A DNA stretch of 64,000 nt, taken from contig JACBWW010000004.1 in NCBI GenBank assembly GCA_020086605.1, positions 40,765,819 to 40,829,818 of the forward strand. The letters run 5' to 3'. This document shows positions 51,738-63,100 of this stretch, one piece after another (within the stretch, counting starts at the first letter, position 1; every line of letters starts with the position of its first letter). The notes under the pieces are model-generated. The model was not told the DNA's origin and did not search any database. It was given only the letters and a program-made list of their open reading frames with translations. Position numbers and translations under genes: made by a program. The DNA is from Lanius collurio. Its lineage: Eukaryota > Chordata > Aves > Passeriformes > Laniidae.

Positions 51738-51771
51738 AACTGAGTTTCTTTGTTTCTCTTTGTTTTCCCAG
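51738..51771 (+). other. TSPAN4: 3' splice acceptor of the TSPAN4 exon
   Basis: A pyrimidine-rich run (TTTCTTTGTTTCTCTTTG and then TTTTCCCAG) ends in AG at 51770-51771, immediately before the conserved LGGCG codons. The reading frame stays open upstream into the intron, but similarity to tetraspanins stops exactly at this AG. That is the reason for placing the exon start here. Confidence 0.9.
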
Positions 51772-51963
51772 TTGGGAGGCTGTGGAATCCTTGGTGTAGG
51801 CATCTGGCTGGCTGTTACCCAAGGGAACTTTGCCACCCTCTCCTCTTCTTTCCCGTCCCTGTCAGCTGCCAACCTACTGATCGTCGCAGGGACGTTTGTC
51901 ATGATCATTGGCTTCGTGGGCTGCATAGGTGCCATCAAAGAAAACAAGTGCCTGCTGCTGAGT
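51772..51963 (+). CDS. TSPAN4: TSPAN4 internal coding exon (end of TM1, small extracellular loop, TM2, start of TM3)
   Basis: This exon encodes 64 residues of a tetraspanin, a four-pass membrane protein that organises membrane microdomains; TSPAN4 is best known for integrin-associated web domains and migrasome formation. It begins in phase 0 with LGGCGILGVGIWL, the second half of TM1. Then comes the short extracellular loop with FATLSSSFPSLSAANLL, then TM2 (LLIVAGTFVMIIGFVGCIGA), then the cytoplasmic turn IKENKCLLLS, whose cysteines sit where tetraspanins are palmitoylated. It should correspond to about residues 22-85 of the roughly 238-residue protein. The length (192 bp, phase 0-0) fits the second coding exon of this subfamily. 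The close paralogue TSPAN9 has, from memory, LCGCG and SPSFPSLSAANLV here, so TSPAN4 fits better. Neighbouring exons were not found in the window, so the gene is seen only in part. There is no frameshift or stop, and the reading frame is intact. Confidence 0.9.
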
Positions 51964-51969
51964 GTGAGT
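51964..51969 (+). other. TSPAN4: 5' splice donor of the TSPAN4 exon
   Basis: GTGAGT follows directly after the AGT serine codon that ends KCLLLS. It is a near-consensus donor. Downstream translation (reading VSIELLQCLL) no longer matches TM3 of any TSPAN4 or TSPAN9 protein I know, where FF should follow, so the exon ends here. Confidence 0.9.
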
Positions 51970-54897
51970 ATTGAGCTGCTGCAGTGTTTGCTGTCTTGTG
52001 ATGCTGCTGCTATTGCAATGCATGTTGCAGTGACGTGTGTTTCAACAGAAGCTTCCCACTTGACATGGATGAGATGTCAGTGACATGTGAAACAGGCTTT
52101 GATAATTGCTCTAAGGAGCTGCCAGGTCATTCCTGACCACGCTGTCTGTGGAGGATGAGAGCTGCAAGAAGGGAATTCTTAGTGGTGATGTAGGTTTCCT
52201 TCAGAGAAGAGGAAGACTTTTGTGAAGACATCTTTTGTAGTCTATCTTTAAATTCTTTTTCATTCAGCTTTGGTAGAAATCCACTCCAAGTGTTTGCCCT
52301 GGAGGGACTGATGTTCTGAAGTCCTAGGCAGAAAGATCAATGCAGGCAGGAAACAAATTGATTCTGAAGAGGTTGATTCTGGTTTAAATTGAAAATTAAG
52401 ACTTCAGATTTGACAATGCTGGTTTTGCCAACCATTAACTCTACAAAAGCTGAGATATCAGGAAGCAAAGGTGCCAGCACAAGGAGACTGCTGTGAAATC
52501 AAAGATTAATAAAGTGCCAGCTGTCCATGATTTCACAGAAGCTTGAGCCACATCCCTGGTGTATTTTATCAGAATGCAGTTTAATGCCACTCAGAGGTGA
52601 ACTTTAGGAGCAGTAGTTAACATTCTGTAGTTGATGTTAGTGTATATTTTGTATCCTGTTCAGCTGAGGACCAGGAAGTGAGGTGATCTTGCTGCTCAAG
52701 TCTAGGACTTCATCATGGGGTTTGGCAAAGCTCAGAGTGCAGAGAATCTGTGGTTCAGCTGGTGACCTGGTGATGCCTCTGTAAAAGGCTGTTCCTTACT
52801 GTGCTTCACATATTAATTTTTTTTCTCTTGGGAGCTACAGAATGAATTGAGGCACACAAGCCCCAAATCTCTTAAGTGACTGAGATTCCAAGCCTCAGTA
52901 GAGGACTCTTTCCAGGCCCTTGCCTTAATCGTTTGTTTTTGCTGATGGTTAGGCAGTCAGAACTAGTCAGTCTAGGCTAGTAAAGGCAATGTATGTGGCT
53001 TGAAACTAAAATGAACAGTATAAATGGAAATTAGGGCAATTATGTGAGTGAAAATTTAAACTGGGAAGGCTGAAGTCAGAATCTGAGGCTGAAAGTCCTT
53101 GATATTTTTAACAGTCCTATGAATACACACTTTGTGAAGGAAGTATATTCCCAGACAGATATAATGGATCACAGCTTCAATGCCAATTCAGCAGGAGCCC
53201 ACAGGGTGCAGATTCTAATGGTGTGGCTTATATGTGCAAAATGAATCACCTACTTGGTGCTTTCTTGAAGGCCTAGCTCAGGTGTGACTGCAGTGAGCAG
53301 TGCCTGCTTGTGTGTCAGGATCAGGTCAGGATCTGGCAGTCAGTACTGGAAGAGTTTCAGGCTTTTATCTCGTACCGTTCTTTGGCCCTCATCCCTCCTT
53401 TTGGCAAGGGCAGAGACTCCCTTGATCAGCCATCGCTGCTCAGATGGGGTGAATTCACTCCCCAGATGGGCATTCATGGGAGATGGAAATGTTTGCAGGT
53501 ACTGCTCCTCCTGATATACTGCACAGTCCTCAGAATCCAACGTCCTTCAGTGCATGACATGTAAGGACTGTACTTGAGGGATAAAGTTAAGTAATGCAAA
53601 GGAATCCAAATTCATTTAGGAACTCTCTGCACAGGAGAATGGGGAAGCTTGATCTGATTTGGTACCTGCATTTCACTCTGTCTACCTGTTCTTACCTTTC
53701 TGTGCTGTAGCTATTCTGTGTGGCCTCTATTTTACTCAATTTTCTTCACAATTGAGTTATGTTAGAGCTGATTATAGCTACTTTAATTCTGAATAAGCCT
53801 GACTGTAGAGGGTTGAAATACAGTTTCATTAGTCCACATTGAATTCAGTTTTTATTTGGTCTTGAATCACTTTCTACATTGCATTCCATTGGTACCTTCT
53901 TACTGTCAGTAAATACCAGTGAGATTTTTGAGCTCTTCTGAGTTGTTTTTATTGTGCCCATGTCTTTGGAACATAAATGGACGGTAGTAGCAGCTCCTGC
54001 TTCTGGGAGCAAAGCCCTATCATGCAGGTTTGTCCTTAGTCTTCCTTTCCCTAGATTGCTAGTTCTATCTGACTAGTGTTTCAAGTTCAGACTAGTGTTT
54101 CAAATTCAGGACTGAGGCATTTGGTTTTGGCCAGCTCCCATTTTCCTAGGTAACACAGATAACAAAACAAATGTTTGTATGAAAGAAATTGCTAAATATC
54201 AAACCAGGGCTGTTCTTAGGGTGTGTGGCTGCTACATCCCTTCACCCTATTCTTATCCCAATGGTGTTCCCAACACTGTTCTGCCACAATGAAAGTATCT
54301 CTTCCCAGAATATCTCAGGGTTTTTTTAAACATCCCTGAAAATGCCCTGTCTACTGCTTTTTAAGAGGATTGTTTTGTTGCAGCTAGTTTGCAATAAGAT
54401 TTACCATCTAAATTGTAAAGGGAAAGCTCCTGAGTGTTCCCAGCCTTGTGTGTCTGTGACACACATGGTGTTTAACAATTGCTCCCAGATCAAGTCCTTA
54501 CGCTCCTTTCTGCATCTCCCTGCCCGCCACGTAACATCTGGCCTCAGTCCTGGCAGTAGCTAAGGTTGCTTTTGGAACTGGATTTATGTCTCCAGAAGAC
54601 ATTGCCACAAATGTGACAGCCTCTCATGGAGTAAGTTGTCTTGCTTGTGTGTGATGCAGCTGCCATATTGACCTTTGCAGCATTTGCTTTAGCTAACTTT
54701 TTGAAATCTGTTATTCCATTTGGAAGTAGAAGCTTTGAAAGTAGAAATGGAGAAACTGAAGTCTGTTTGCGCACTTGTTTGAGAGGGGATGATGGGGGCT
54801 GTTTGGTTGTGGGGGTAGTATATTCTGTTGCGCTACTCCCTGGATAATGTATTTGGATAATTCACCCTCACCTCCTGATATTTGTTGAGCCCCAGCA
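51970..54897. other. Non-coding stretch downstream of the TSPAN4 exon
   Basis: Probably intron. No TM3 exon recognised. A 19-bp tandem duplication (GACTAGTGTTTCAAGTTCA, one mismatch) lies at 54071-54108. Confidence 0.6.
54071..54108. repeat. 19-bp tandem duplication
   Basis: GACTAGTGTTTCAAGTTCA at 54071-54089 is followed directly by the same sequence with one G to A change at 54090-54108. Confidence 0.93.
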
Positions 54898-54995
54898 GTA
54901 GAATCCCAGAATGGTTTGGGTTGGAAAGGACCTTATTGATCATCGAATTCCAGCTCTCCTGCCATGGGCAGGGACACCTTTCACTAGACCAGAGC
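54898..54995 (-). mobile_element. CR1 LINE 3' end, very short copy
   Basis: AGAATCCCAGAATGGTTTGG, GTTGGAAAGGACCTTATTG and CATGGGCAGGGACACCTTTC are the last hundred or so bases of a CR1 in reverse complement. The element is strongly 5'-truncated. Confidence 0.93.
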
Positions 54996-56706
54996 ACTAA
55001 ACAAACCGAAAGAAATGAGATGGACAGGAGTTAGACAAGATCAGCAGGCAGTCGTAACAGGTTTGTGGTGGGCTTAAAACCATGGAAAAGTTGTTAATGG
55101 AAATGCAAGGAAAAGGAAAGCAAGGAGTAGAAGCTAGAATGTTGCATGCTTTGCTTGTTTCAGTAGTCTGTATGCAATAGTCTGATGAAGCGAGGCTTGA
55201 AGTGGATAAAAAGAAGAAAAAGTGGAATGAACCAAGCAGGCTGGCAGATGCTTATGTTATACCCTACATATGTGAGATCAGACATTGCTCCACTGAGATG
55301 AACATTGCTGTGTATCTCTGAGTAACAGTTTTCACTGCTACTTTTCCTCTGCTCCATATAGTGTGAGAGAAAGCCTGGGGTGTGAAGTATGACCATAGAC
55401 AGTACAAAAGATTATGTGAATGCTCTGCCTGTACTGTATTCCTGTTGCAGCCCACTCTCAAATCCCATCCTTACAATCTCCTTGAAGACAATTGTGGCAT
55501 TTAAAGGCCACAAACTACCTGGTCATGCCTGGTTTAACCAAGAGCAATATGGACCTCAGCTTGCTCTTACCTACCATAGTGCACCTCATCCTGCTGTGAG
55601 ATTGTTGGGAGTCTGATCTGCAAGGACTGGAAAGACAAATTTCCCATACAACAGGAGTACTACTTGTTCTGCTTCCTAAAGGCAGAAAGAGGAAAGCATG
55701 GGGCAGTTACTAGCTGGGGGGATGTGCTGCTGTTATTGAGGTGGGCAGTTTGGAGGAAGGCATTAGAGATACTGCAGGAGACATGGAGCACTGTGGGGAT
55801 CCTAAAATGAACTGGGAGGACGCAGGACTAGCTCAACCTGCCTGCATTGGAGGAGCAGAGTTTATGTGATGGTAGACACAGGATATTTGTGAAAGGTCTT
55901 TCCTTAGGAGTAGTGCTACTATTTGATGATGTGATAAGGGATGAGATTTCCCAAAGAGTTTGTTCGGGTGAATGAAAAATGAGCAGTGTCAGAGAGACAT
56001 TTCAATCTATTTACATTTCATACACTAAGTTGCAGAGCTGATGAGACTCTGATCATGCATCTTTGTGTTCTGCACATAAAACATTTGTATTGGGTTGTCA
56101 GAGCATGCCTTGTAAGCTCTTTGGTATTAGGCTGCTGTAGTGTTAGGTGTGAATGAATGTTAGGAATTGCTTACCTCTGGCATTTGCCAATGACTTCTGA
56201 AAGAAGGTAGAACAGACTTAAGTGTTTTGAGAAGTAAAGGACAGATGGGGAAAGGAGGTGAAAAGCTGAAGTAAAGTTCAGTTTGTAAATGAGATTTTTG
56301 CACAGCTATGTGCACTAGTCAGGAGTGATCCACATTAACTCTCTGAATCGAGAGTTTAGATAGTCTAAAGCTTCACAGATTTACTGACTTGAAAGGAATT
56401 ACCTGGTGTCCACTGCAAATATTCTTTGCTGAGTAGCAATGTGTAGTCAGGACAGTGCTTCCTTAATCTCTTAAGAAACAGGCCCATTCCTATTTCTCTG
56501 CATTCAGAGGAATAGAATAATATGAAAATCTAAGAATGTAAAGAGAAAAGGGAAAGCTGAACCATTCTATGCATTCTGAAAAAATACATAGATGGGGCTG
56601 AATTTTACAGCTGTCATTCTAAGATTTCAGTGAACAAAGAATGAGTATTTGCACTGATTCTTATTTGCTCCGGCTGCAGTGTGAAAGAAGACAAACTTTT
56701 CCATTA

Positions 56707-56730
56707 TTGGATTTCCCTAGGGAAATCCAA
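56707..56730. promoter_or_regulatory. Perfect 24-bp palindrome with an EBF-type core
   Basis: TTGGATTTCCCT is followed without spacer by its exact reverse complement AGGGAAATCCAA. The centre, TCCCTAGGGA, fits the dimeric EBF/COE consensus TCCCNNGGGA. By arithmetic a perfect 24-bp palindrome is expected about 0.004 times in 64 kb of random sequence. The palindrome is certain; the role as a binding site is inference. Confidence 0.6.
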
Positions 56731-57789
56731 GCAACAGCAATTCTTGAGATAAGTATGCAACCTGGTATATATAATCTTATATCTGAATATAGATGCAAAT
56801 TGGTGAAGGAAGTAGGCAAACAGTGCTTTCCTGCTTCAGTAAGACTTGTTTAATGTTTCTATGAGTATTGTTGCTCAAGACTGTATGATTGAAGTTCCTC
56901 TGCTTCAAGGTCAGCTGTAGTTAGAAAAAGGCAGCTTTGTTCTGAGGGGTTGGGTCAGTGTCCTGAACCAGTGACAGAGATAATAAACCAGGAGTCTGAC
57001 TTGTGAAGGTTAATTTATGGACTTCCATTGATTTTTTTTCATAGGTGTTTGGTCCTGCATTGTACTGCATATCTCTATGTAGCTGTACTACAAATCTCTA
57101 TGAGTTATCTTAATACGAAATTAGGAATCCGTCTTTGCTGTTTTCCCTTTGGAATTGCAATACAGTTGTAATGGTCAGAGATATTAGCCATATCCATCAT
57201 CTTTGTGAATTTTAACAAAATGTTTGGCTTGTGTGCTCTTAACACCACTGCACTGCTTGTGCTTTCCCACTGAAGGCAGGTCCTTGCAGGAGCTGGGGCA
57301 CCACTTTACCTCTCAAACACAATCAGTTGTGGTGGCTTGATCATAGTGTTGTCTTCAGGCAGCTGCTGTATGTACACCTGAACAGACTATTTCTCTATGC
57401 TAAAGAAATTTATGCCTGATTAAGTACTTTGATGCTCAAATGGTGACCCAGATGATCCTTAAGGGTCTGTGTAAAACTTATCTTTTAGGTTAATTGCTTA
57501 AGATCTATGTTTGAGGAGCTAAATTGCCTGAATTCTCTGCCTTTTGTACAGGTTTTGCAGATAGCCATATTTATATGCTTGCCCTGAAAGAGGTCATTTG
57601 TTATTCCATGCATAGTCCAGGTTAAAAGTCTCAGCTCCAGACGTTAAATCATGATGGGTTTATATAATTTATTACCTGTATTACAGTATCCCCTGCAGGC
57701 AGCCCATGAGGATGCTCTTTCTGTATAAAACTCCTGGTAAGCAGAGGTACCTGACTGGTAGAGCTTGCCTCTAATTGGGTAAGACAAAT

Positions 57790-57960
57790 GGAAAATATTA
57801 TTATCCTCATTAGACAGGGAGCTGCAGAAAAGTATAACTAAGTGCCTTGCGAAGGTTGCACTGTGAGATTGTGAGAGAACCATGAAGCAAACCCAAATTG
57901 TCTAAATCTCAACTCAGTGCCTTCATCATCTTTCTGTGATTCCATCTGAACATGTCTAGC
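57790..57960 (-). mobile_element. Ancient MIR-like SINE
   Basis: In order: AATATTATTATCCTCATTAG, a worn 'acagggagctgcag', AAGTGCCTTGCGAAGGTTGC, GCAAACCCAAATTG and CAACTCAGTGCCTTCATC. This follows the reverse complement of MIR-type amniote SINEs ('attattatccccattttacag', 'agtgacttgcccaaggtcac', 'gaacccagatct', 'cagtgccttaacca'). It is diverged and non-coding. Confidence 0.6.
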
Positions 57961-59937
57961 CATCCTGTGTGCTTCGGTGACCTCTAAAAAGCATTTAGTC
58001 CATGTTTCCATAATAGTAATGACAATTTTGATTTCTTCTATCGTATGTATTGTGTCCAAATGAAAAACAAATATCCCAAAGCAAAATTATTTCTCAATTT
58101 TTATTTTGTTGAAAATGATAATTGGCAGACTTAGCTGTTTTCCATGGGCAGAACTGTAGACTGTCCAGCTAAGCTGATCAGCCTAATTGCAACATTGCCT
58201 TCAGTTAAATGTGAAACAGAACGTTTAGAGAAGCTGCTGGAAAGGTTCTGTGGACATGGTCTAGTGCATATGTTTTTGCAAATAGCGACTTGCTTTTAGT
58301 CCAGGAATCATAGGAATAGTGGTAAAAAACAGTATGGGGCCCAATGTGAAGGAAAGATCTTAATTTCTATTTGATTGTTACGGCACACGTGTATAGATAC
58401 TAGACACTTGAAACTTAAATAATAACCTATGTCCTAGAAGGAAATAAGATTCATAGGCAGTTCTTTATTTCACCCTCAGATTTTGTGGCACTTTTTTTTT
58501 CTCCACGGATTTGGTACCAAGAACACATTCTTCTGCTCTGGTTGGGATGCAGCATGGCCAGTAATCCAGTCAAAAGAGGTAGAGGATGAGGAAATCCTTC
58601 TCCACACATTACCTACACAAGAATAAATTAGAAAGGGGAAAGGCCTTGAAGCAGACAAAATGCTGATTCCTTTCTGATTATCCAATGCCAGCTGCCATCT
58701 TATAAAGCACCAAGGTTGGATAAGTTCCATCACATCAAGGATTAACTAAATTTTGTTAACAAAATTAACAAAATGGCTTTGATACGCCTACTTCCCAATA
58801 TTCTTATATATCCTGATTTGTGGATAACACTGATTTTTATTGTAGAAAAGCTGAAACAATGGTTAATGAGAAGGGGAAGGAAAGTAATCATTAACAGGCA
58901 GATCTGTGTGTTCAGTTTCATTTAAATGATAACCTCGTGTTAATAAGCAAGTAGTTCATCACAGCTGCCGGGATGAATAAAATCAGAGTTAAAACTTGAT
59001 ATTAGGTCAGCACCAGCTGTGGAATGCACTGATGCTATATACATATCTGTGTGACTATCCAGACATCAAAAGATTCTCATTTAGGGAATGGTCCAAGGGG
59101 AAAATGAGTGCCCATGGTGTTTTGTGCTGTGCTGTTGAGAGTTTTCTGAACTCCAGCCAGCTCATCTGTAAGTGAAACAGCCATAAAGAAAATAAGGAAA
59201 AAGTTAATGAGTAGGAGGAAAAGGAAACCAAAGACCCTACTGTTTTCAATGGTATCACTGGATCCAGAGAGCTGACAGTTGAAACTTCATTGATGACAGA
59301 GAATTTATTTCAAAGCAACTAAATGGGAAAGAAACAGCCTGTAAATGACTTCATCTCAGTAATTTAATGCTACAGATCAAACAGTAGATTCTCATTCCAG
59401 TTTAGCACTTGAGCTGGTGTTTTAGCAATCAAACTAGCAAAATCAGGGAAATCCTGGTTGCGGCTACAGCAGCAAGTAATGCAGAGACCAGACAGATGCC
59501 ATACATACAGCCTGAGAGCATTATACATCATGTGTATCTCTTCTCTGTGTAGTGCTGTGTTGCATGTGAAATCCCAACTTGCTGCCTGTTTGTTCTGTAA
59601 GTACTGAGCACCAATCTCCTCTACTTTGGTTGTCTCTATTATGGAGACTCTGCACCTCCTTGTCTTTCAGTTCTTAGCTCCTTCTACTTGGCTGGTACTG
59701 AAATTCGTGAGGGGATGGAACCTGTCTGAGTCCTCCCTTTCCTCCCTTCTTTTCTTCAGCTCAGGGAGCAGTTAATCAAAGGACCTGGGAACTGAGGAGA
59801 CAAAGAATAAAGCTGTTTTCCTTCCCTCCTGGTTTTAGACTCGACCCTAGGGTCAGTGTGTAGGAAGGGCTTACCTCACAGGCTATATTTAATTTTTTGA
59901 CTGATGCAATACCACTAGTGCCTCATGTGCTTTGAAT

Positions 59938-60165
59938 TACAGAATCACACAATGTCTGCAGTTGGAAGGCACCCATAAGAATCCTGCTATCTGCTCCTTG
60001 CAGGACTACCTAAATAAACTAAACCATACAGCTAAGAGTGTCACCCAGAAACTCCTTGAACTCTGGCAGGCTTGGAGCCCCACTTCCCTGGGGACCCTGT
60101 TCCAGTCAGTGAAGAACCTTTTCTTAAAGCCCCCATTCCTCTTTTTAGTGCCAAGACACTGCTTT
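59938..60165 (-). mobile_element. CR1 LINE 3' fragment
   Basis: ACAGAATCACACAATGTCTG and GTTGGAAGGCACCCATAAG mark the CR1 3' end in reverse complement, followed by TCCCTGGGGACCCTGTTCC and GTGAAGAACCTTTTCTTAA. This is a further CR1 subfamily and is 5'-truncated near 60165. Confidence 0.93.
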
Positions 60166-63100
60166 ATGGCTATCATAAAGTGTGGCAGCACCCTGTGCAG
60201 GAGTCAGGGGAGCTATACTAATTTACATCAGCTGAAGGTTTAATCTGTTTGTCTAAATGGCTATCAGTGTTTGAGTCCCTGACTCCTTGTTGGCTAAAGT
60301 GTATTAGCAATACCAGCTTCTCTGACAGTCTGTGCCGGCTCAAGTTCCCCTGTCACCTACAAAGTTTTCCTTATCCCATCTTTTGTCTCAGCATTTAACC
60401 AACTCTCATGTGCTTAAGTCATCTAAGGAGCCTCCCAGTGGAAGAGCAGAACATAAGACTACATGGTGGTTAGGAAAACAAGGAAGCCTGTTTGCTGACA
60501 GTGCTTGCAGCTTCTGGACAGTTGTGTTTATTGTCTCATCCGTAAGACTGGCCTCTGCTGGTTTTGATGGGCTTTTGCTCCAGACCTAGGATCACCTGCA
60601 AGAGCTGAAAGACTACAGAATTACTCCCATCTTGAAAGTAAAGGACAGGTAACCTGTGTGTTCCTTGCCAGCCCAGACGTTCATGCCAATTTTGAGCCTA
60701 ACATTTGCTAATTTTTTTTCCTTAATACTGAGATTATCTCCTCAGATAGAAAGCAATAGGGTTACTAAAGCAGAATGTGTGCTTTTATTCCCAGTCATTA
60801 TTTTGTTATTTTTAACCACTTTAATAGTGCAACTTGAATTGAAAAGCAACACTGACTTCTTTTTCTATAAGGATTAGAATTACCTGAACCTCAGAAAAAT
60901 GTAACTGTGGAGATAAAGAAATGGAGGCTAGTTCATGTAAATCAATGATGCCAACACAAGGTACAGCCAGAGCTAATTTGATGTTACAGATATTTCAGAC
61001 CTTCAGTATTACCAGCTAAAAGGCAGAATTAGATAAGCCAAACTGACTACTTCTTCATTTTTTAAAATACTACAAGACTTGACATGTGCATCTAATGCAG
61101 CAGCTTCTGTGTAGCACATTTGGGAACCCCAAACTGGGAGTAAAACCAGCAGTAGAATTTAAATACAGACAAAATACTCTACGTTGTCCTTTATTTTGTC
61201 TTTGCCCATCTTCTTGTCACCATCTCCTTCACTTACACATACATCACAGTTTCTAGGCACTATCTTGAGACTCCTAGAAACAAGAGAATTTTTCTTTTGT
61301 TGCAGTTGGCTGGTGAGGTCCTATTGCAAGCTTAGCTCAGGGTTTGCAAATACGTGTAAAGATAGAACTGCAGAATTTCTTACAGTAATACTCTTCCCCT
61401 TCAGCTCATCACTAGTCGGCTGAACAGCATGGTCATGTCATCTGCCTACCATCCTGGGGGAGCTTCTGTCAGTGTGCCCAGCACTTGGGGTCAGCAGATG
61501 TTCAGTGTGAACAGGAGTGTGGAGCCAGCCCTGCCAGCCCTCAGTCCTCACGCAGGCTGTGGGAAGTGCTGCTCTCCTGCTCCTCTCAGGGCTCCGAGCT
61601 GTCCCATCCTGTTTCGTGCTGGCACGCCACATGACAACAAATATCCTGGGGATGGCAGAGTCAGGGAAGAAGCTTCGTTTTCTACATACACAGGTGCTGT
61701 TCAAGTGTGAGTAAGAGGTACAAGTTTAGAAACTAATGAACATTGCATGTCATCACCGTAGATGGAGATGGTTGGATTAAACCCAAGCCAGAGCCTTTCA
61801 GTTGTATTGACTGTGTCCCTTACCTGTGTTAGATGGACTCAAGCAGCTGCTTTGTCATTAAAGGAGTGGCACAGGGACTTGAAAGAGCTACTCTGATGAT
61901 TTATTTTCTTCTTCAGCCACTCAGACTTCACAAGTAGGATGAGTTTCTCTCCTGACTAGTATAAAGAGCCACACCAGATCATGTCACACCTTTGCATTAT
62001 GTTTGCAGAAGAAATGAAGCAACCCTTCAAAAAGTCAAAAGGCCAGTGAGACCTTTTTTTGTGCTAAGGAATCTGCTAAAGGGCCTACACCCACCCTCTG
62101 TTGTGATAGGAGAGTAATACCTGACTAATATTTGATAACACTTCATTGATTTTGAGTCAGTTCTTGTAGAATATGAAAAAAATACTAGAAATGCCAAAAG
62201 ATACCAGTTAAAATCCTTTGAGGCATTGTATAGGAATATCAGGTCTCTCAGTTCTCACTCACTAATGCAGTAAGACAGAATGATTCCAACTGAAAGCAGT
62301 AATGAGACTAAAATGAAACACTGTTAATGTGTTAAGACTGCATATGTTGTATATCTTCCCAGAAATAATTACTGCAGATTTCTTTGAGCTTTATTGATCA
62401 GCAGGAGTTTTTGCACATTCATAGACTATATAGTCCAAACATAAACAGAGCTGCACTATGTATCCAGCAGGCATAGGGCATGAAAGACTTTGTCACAATC
62501 AGAATGAATTAGCTATTAAGGCTTTCAGACAATAATAGCTGATGAACCAAATTTAGATACATGACGTTTTCATAATGGAGTTTCTGTTCGTAAGTTTGCT
62601 CATACACATTACTGCCTTTTTACAGTTTATGAGCAAACTTATCATTTTTATGCTTAGAAAAAGTGATTGTGAGACTAAAGAGATTTACTTCCAAGGAAGT
62701 ACTTAAAGAGCAAAATATGCACAGCATGGGAGAGAGAGGGCTCAGATGGGACATAAATCTACAGATATTCAAAGAATATAAATGCTGTGGACAGAAAGGA
62801 AGCATTCATGGTGCTGCAAAGGGCTGTAAGTTGGAGCAATTGCATGGAACTAACAAAAGGAGTGTTTGGACTGAGTGTCAGCAAAACCTTTGGTCCTGGG
62901 ATGTGTAATCAGAATCCACTGTGATGGAAATTGGTCGAAACAAACCACCCTTTCCCTTCTGCTCTGAACTTCATGTAGTAGATTAATACATGGAATTTTA
63001 TTGACTATAATTCCAGTTATTGTTGCAGTCTGGGCACTGCCCTGATATTTCTCATTTGCTGCTCTCTCTGTACAAGTATTCCAGGCTGCAGAGGAAGTCA

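Larger units (their letters stand above)
54996..59937. other. Non-coding stretch apart from the listed palindrome and MIR-like SINE
   Basis: No exon recognised. A 10-bp inverted repeat ATTTTGTTAA/TTAACAAAAT lies at 58750-58774. Confidence 0.6.

Noticed and set aside
60656..60877. Hydrophobic open frame (PVIILLFLTTLIVQL) that looked like the missing TM3 exon of TSPAN4
   Set aside because: The candidate AG before it gives the wrong phase for the exon at 51772-51963, the frame set by that AG soon meets a TAA, and no GT donor follows the lysine codon. The residues also do not fit TSPAN4 or TSPAN9.
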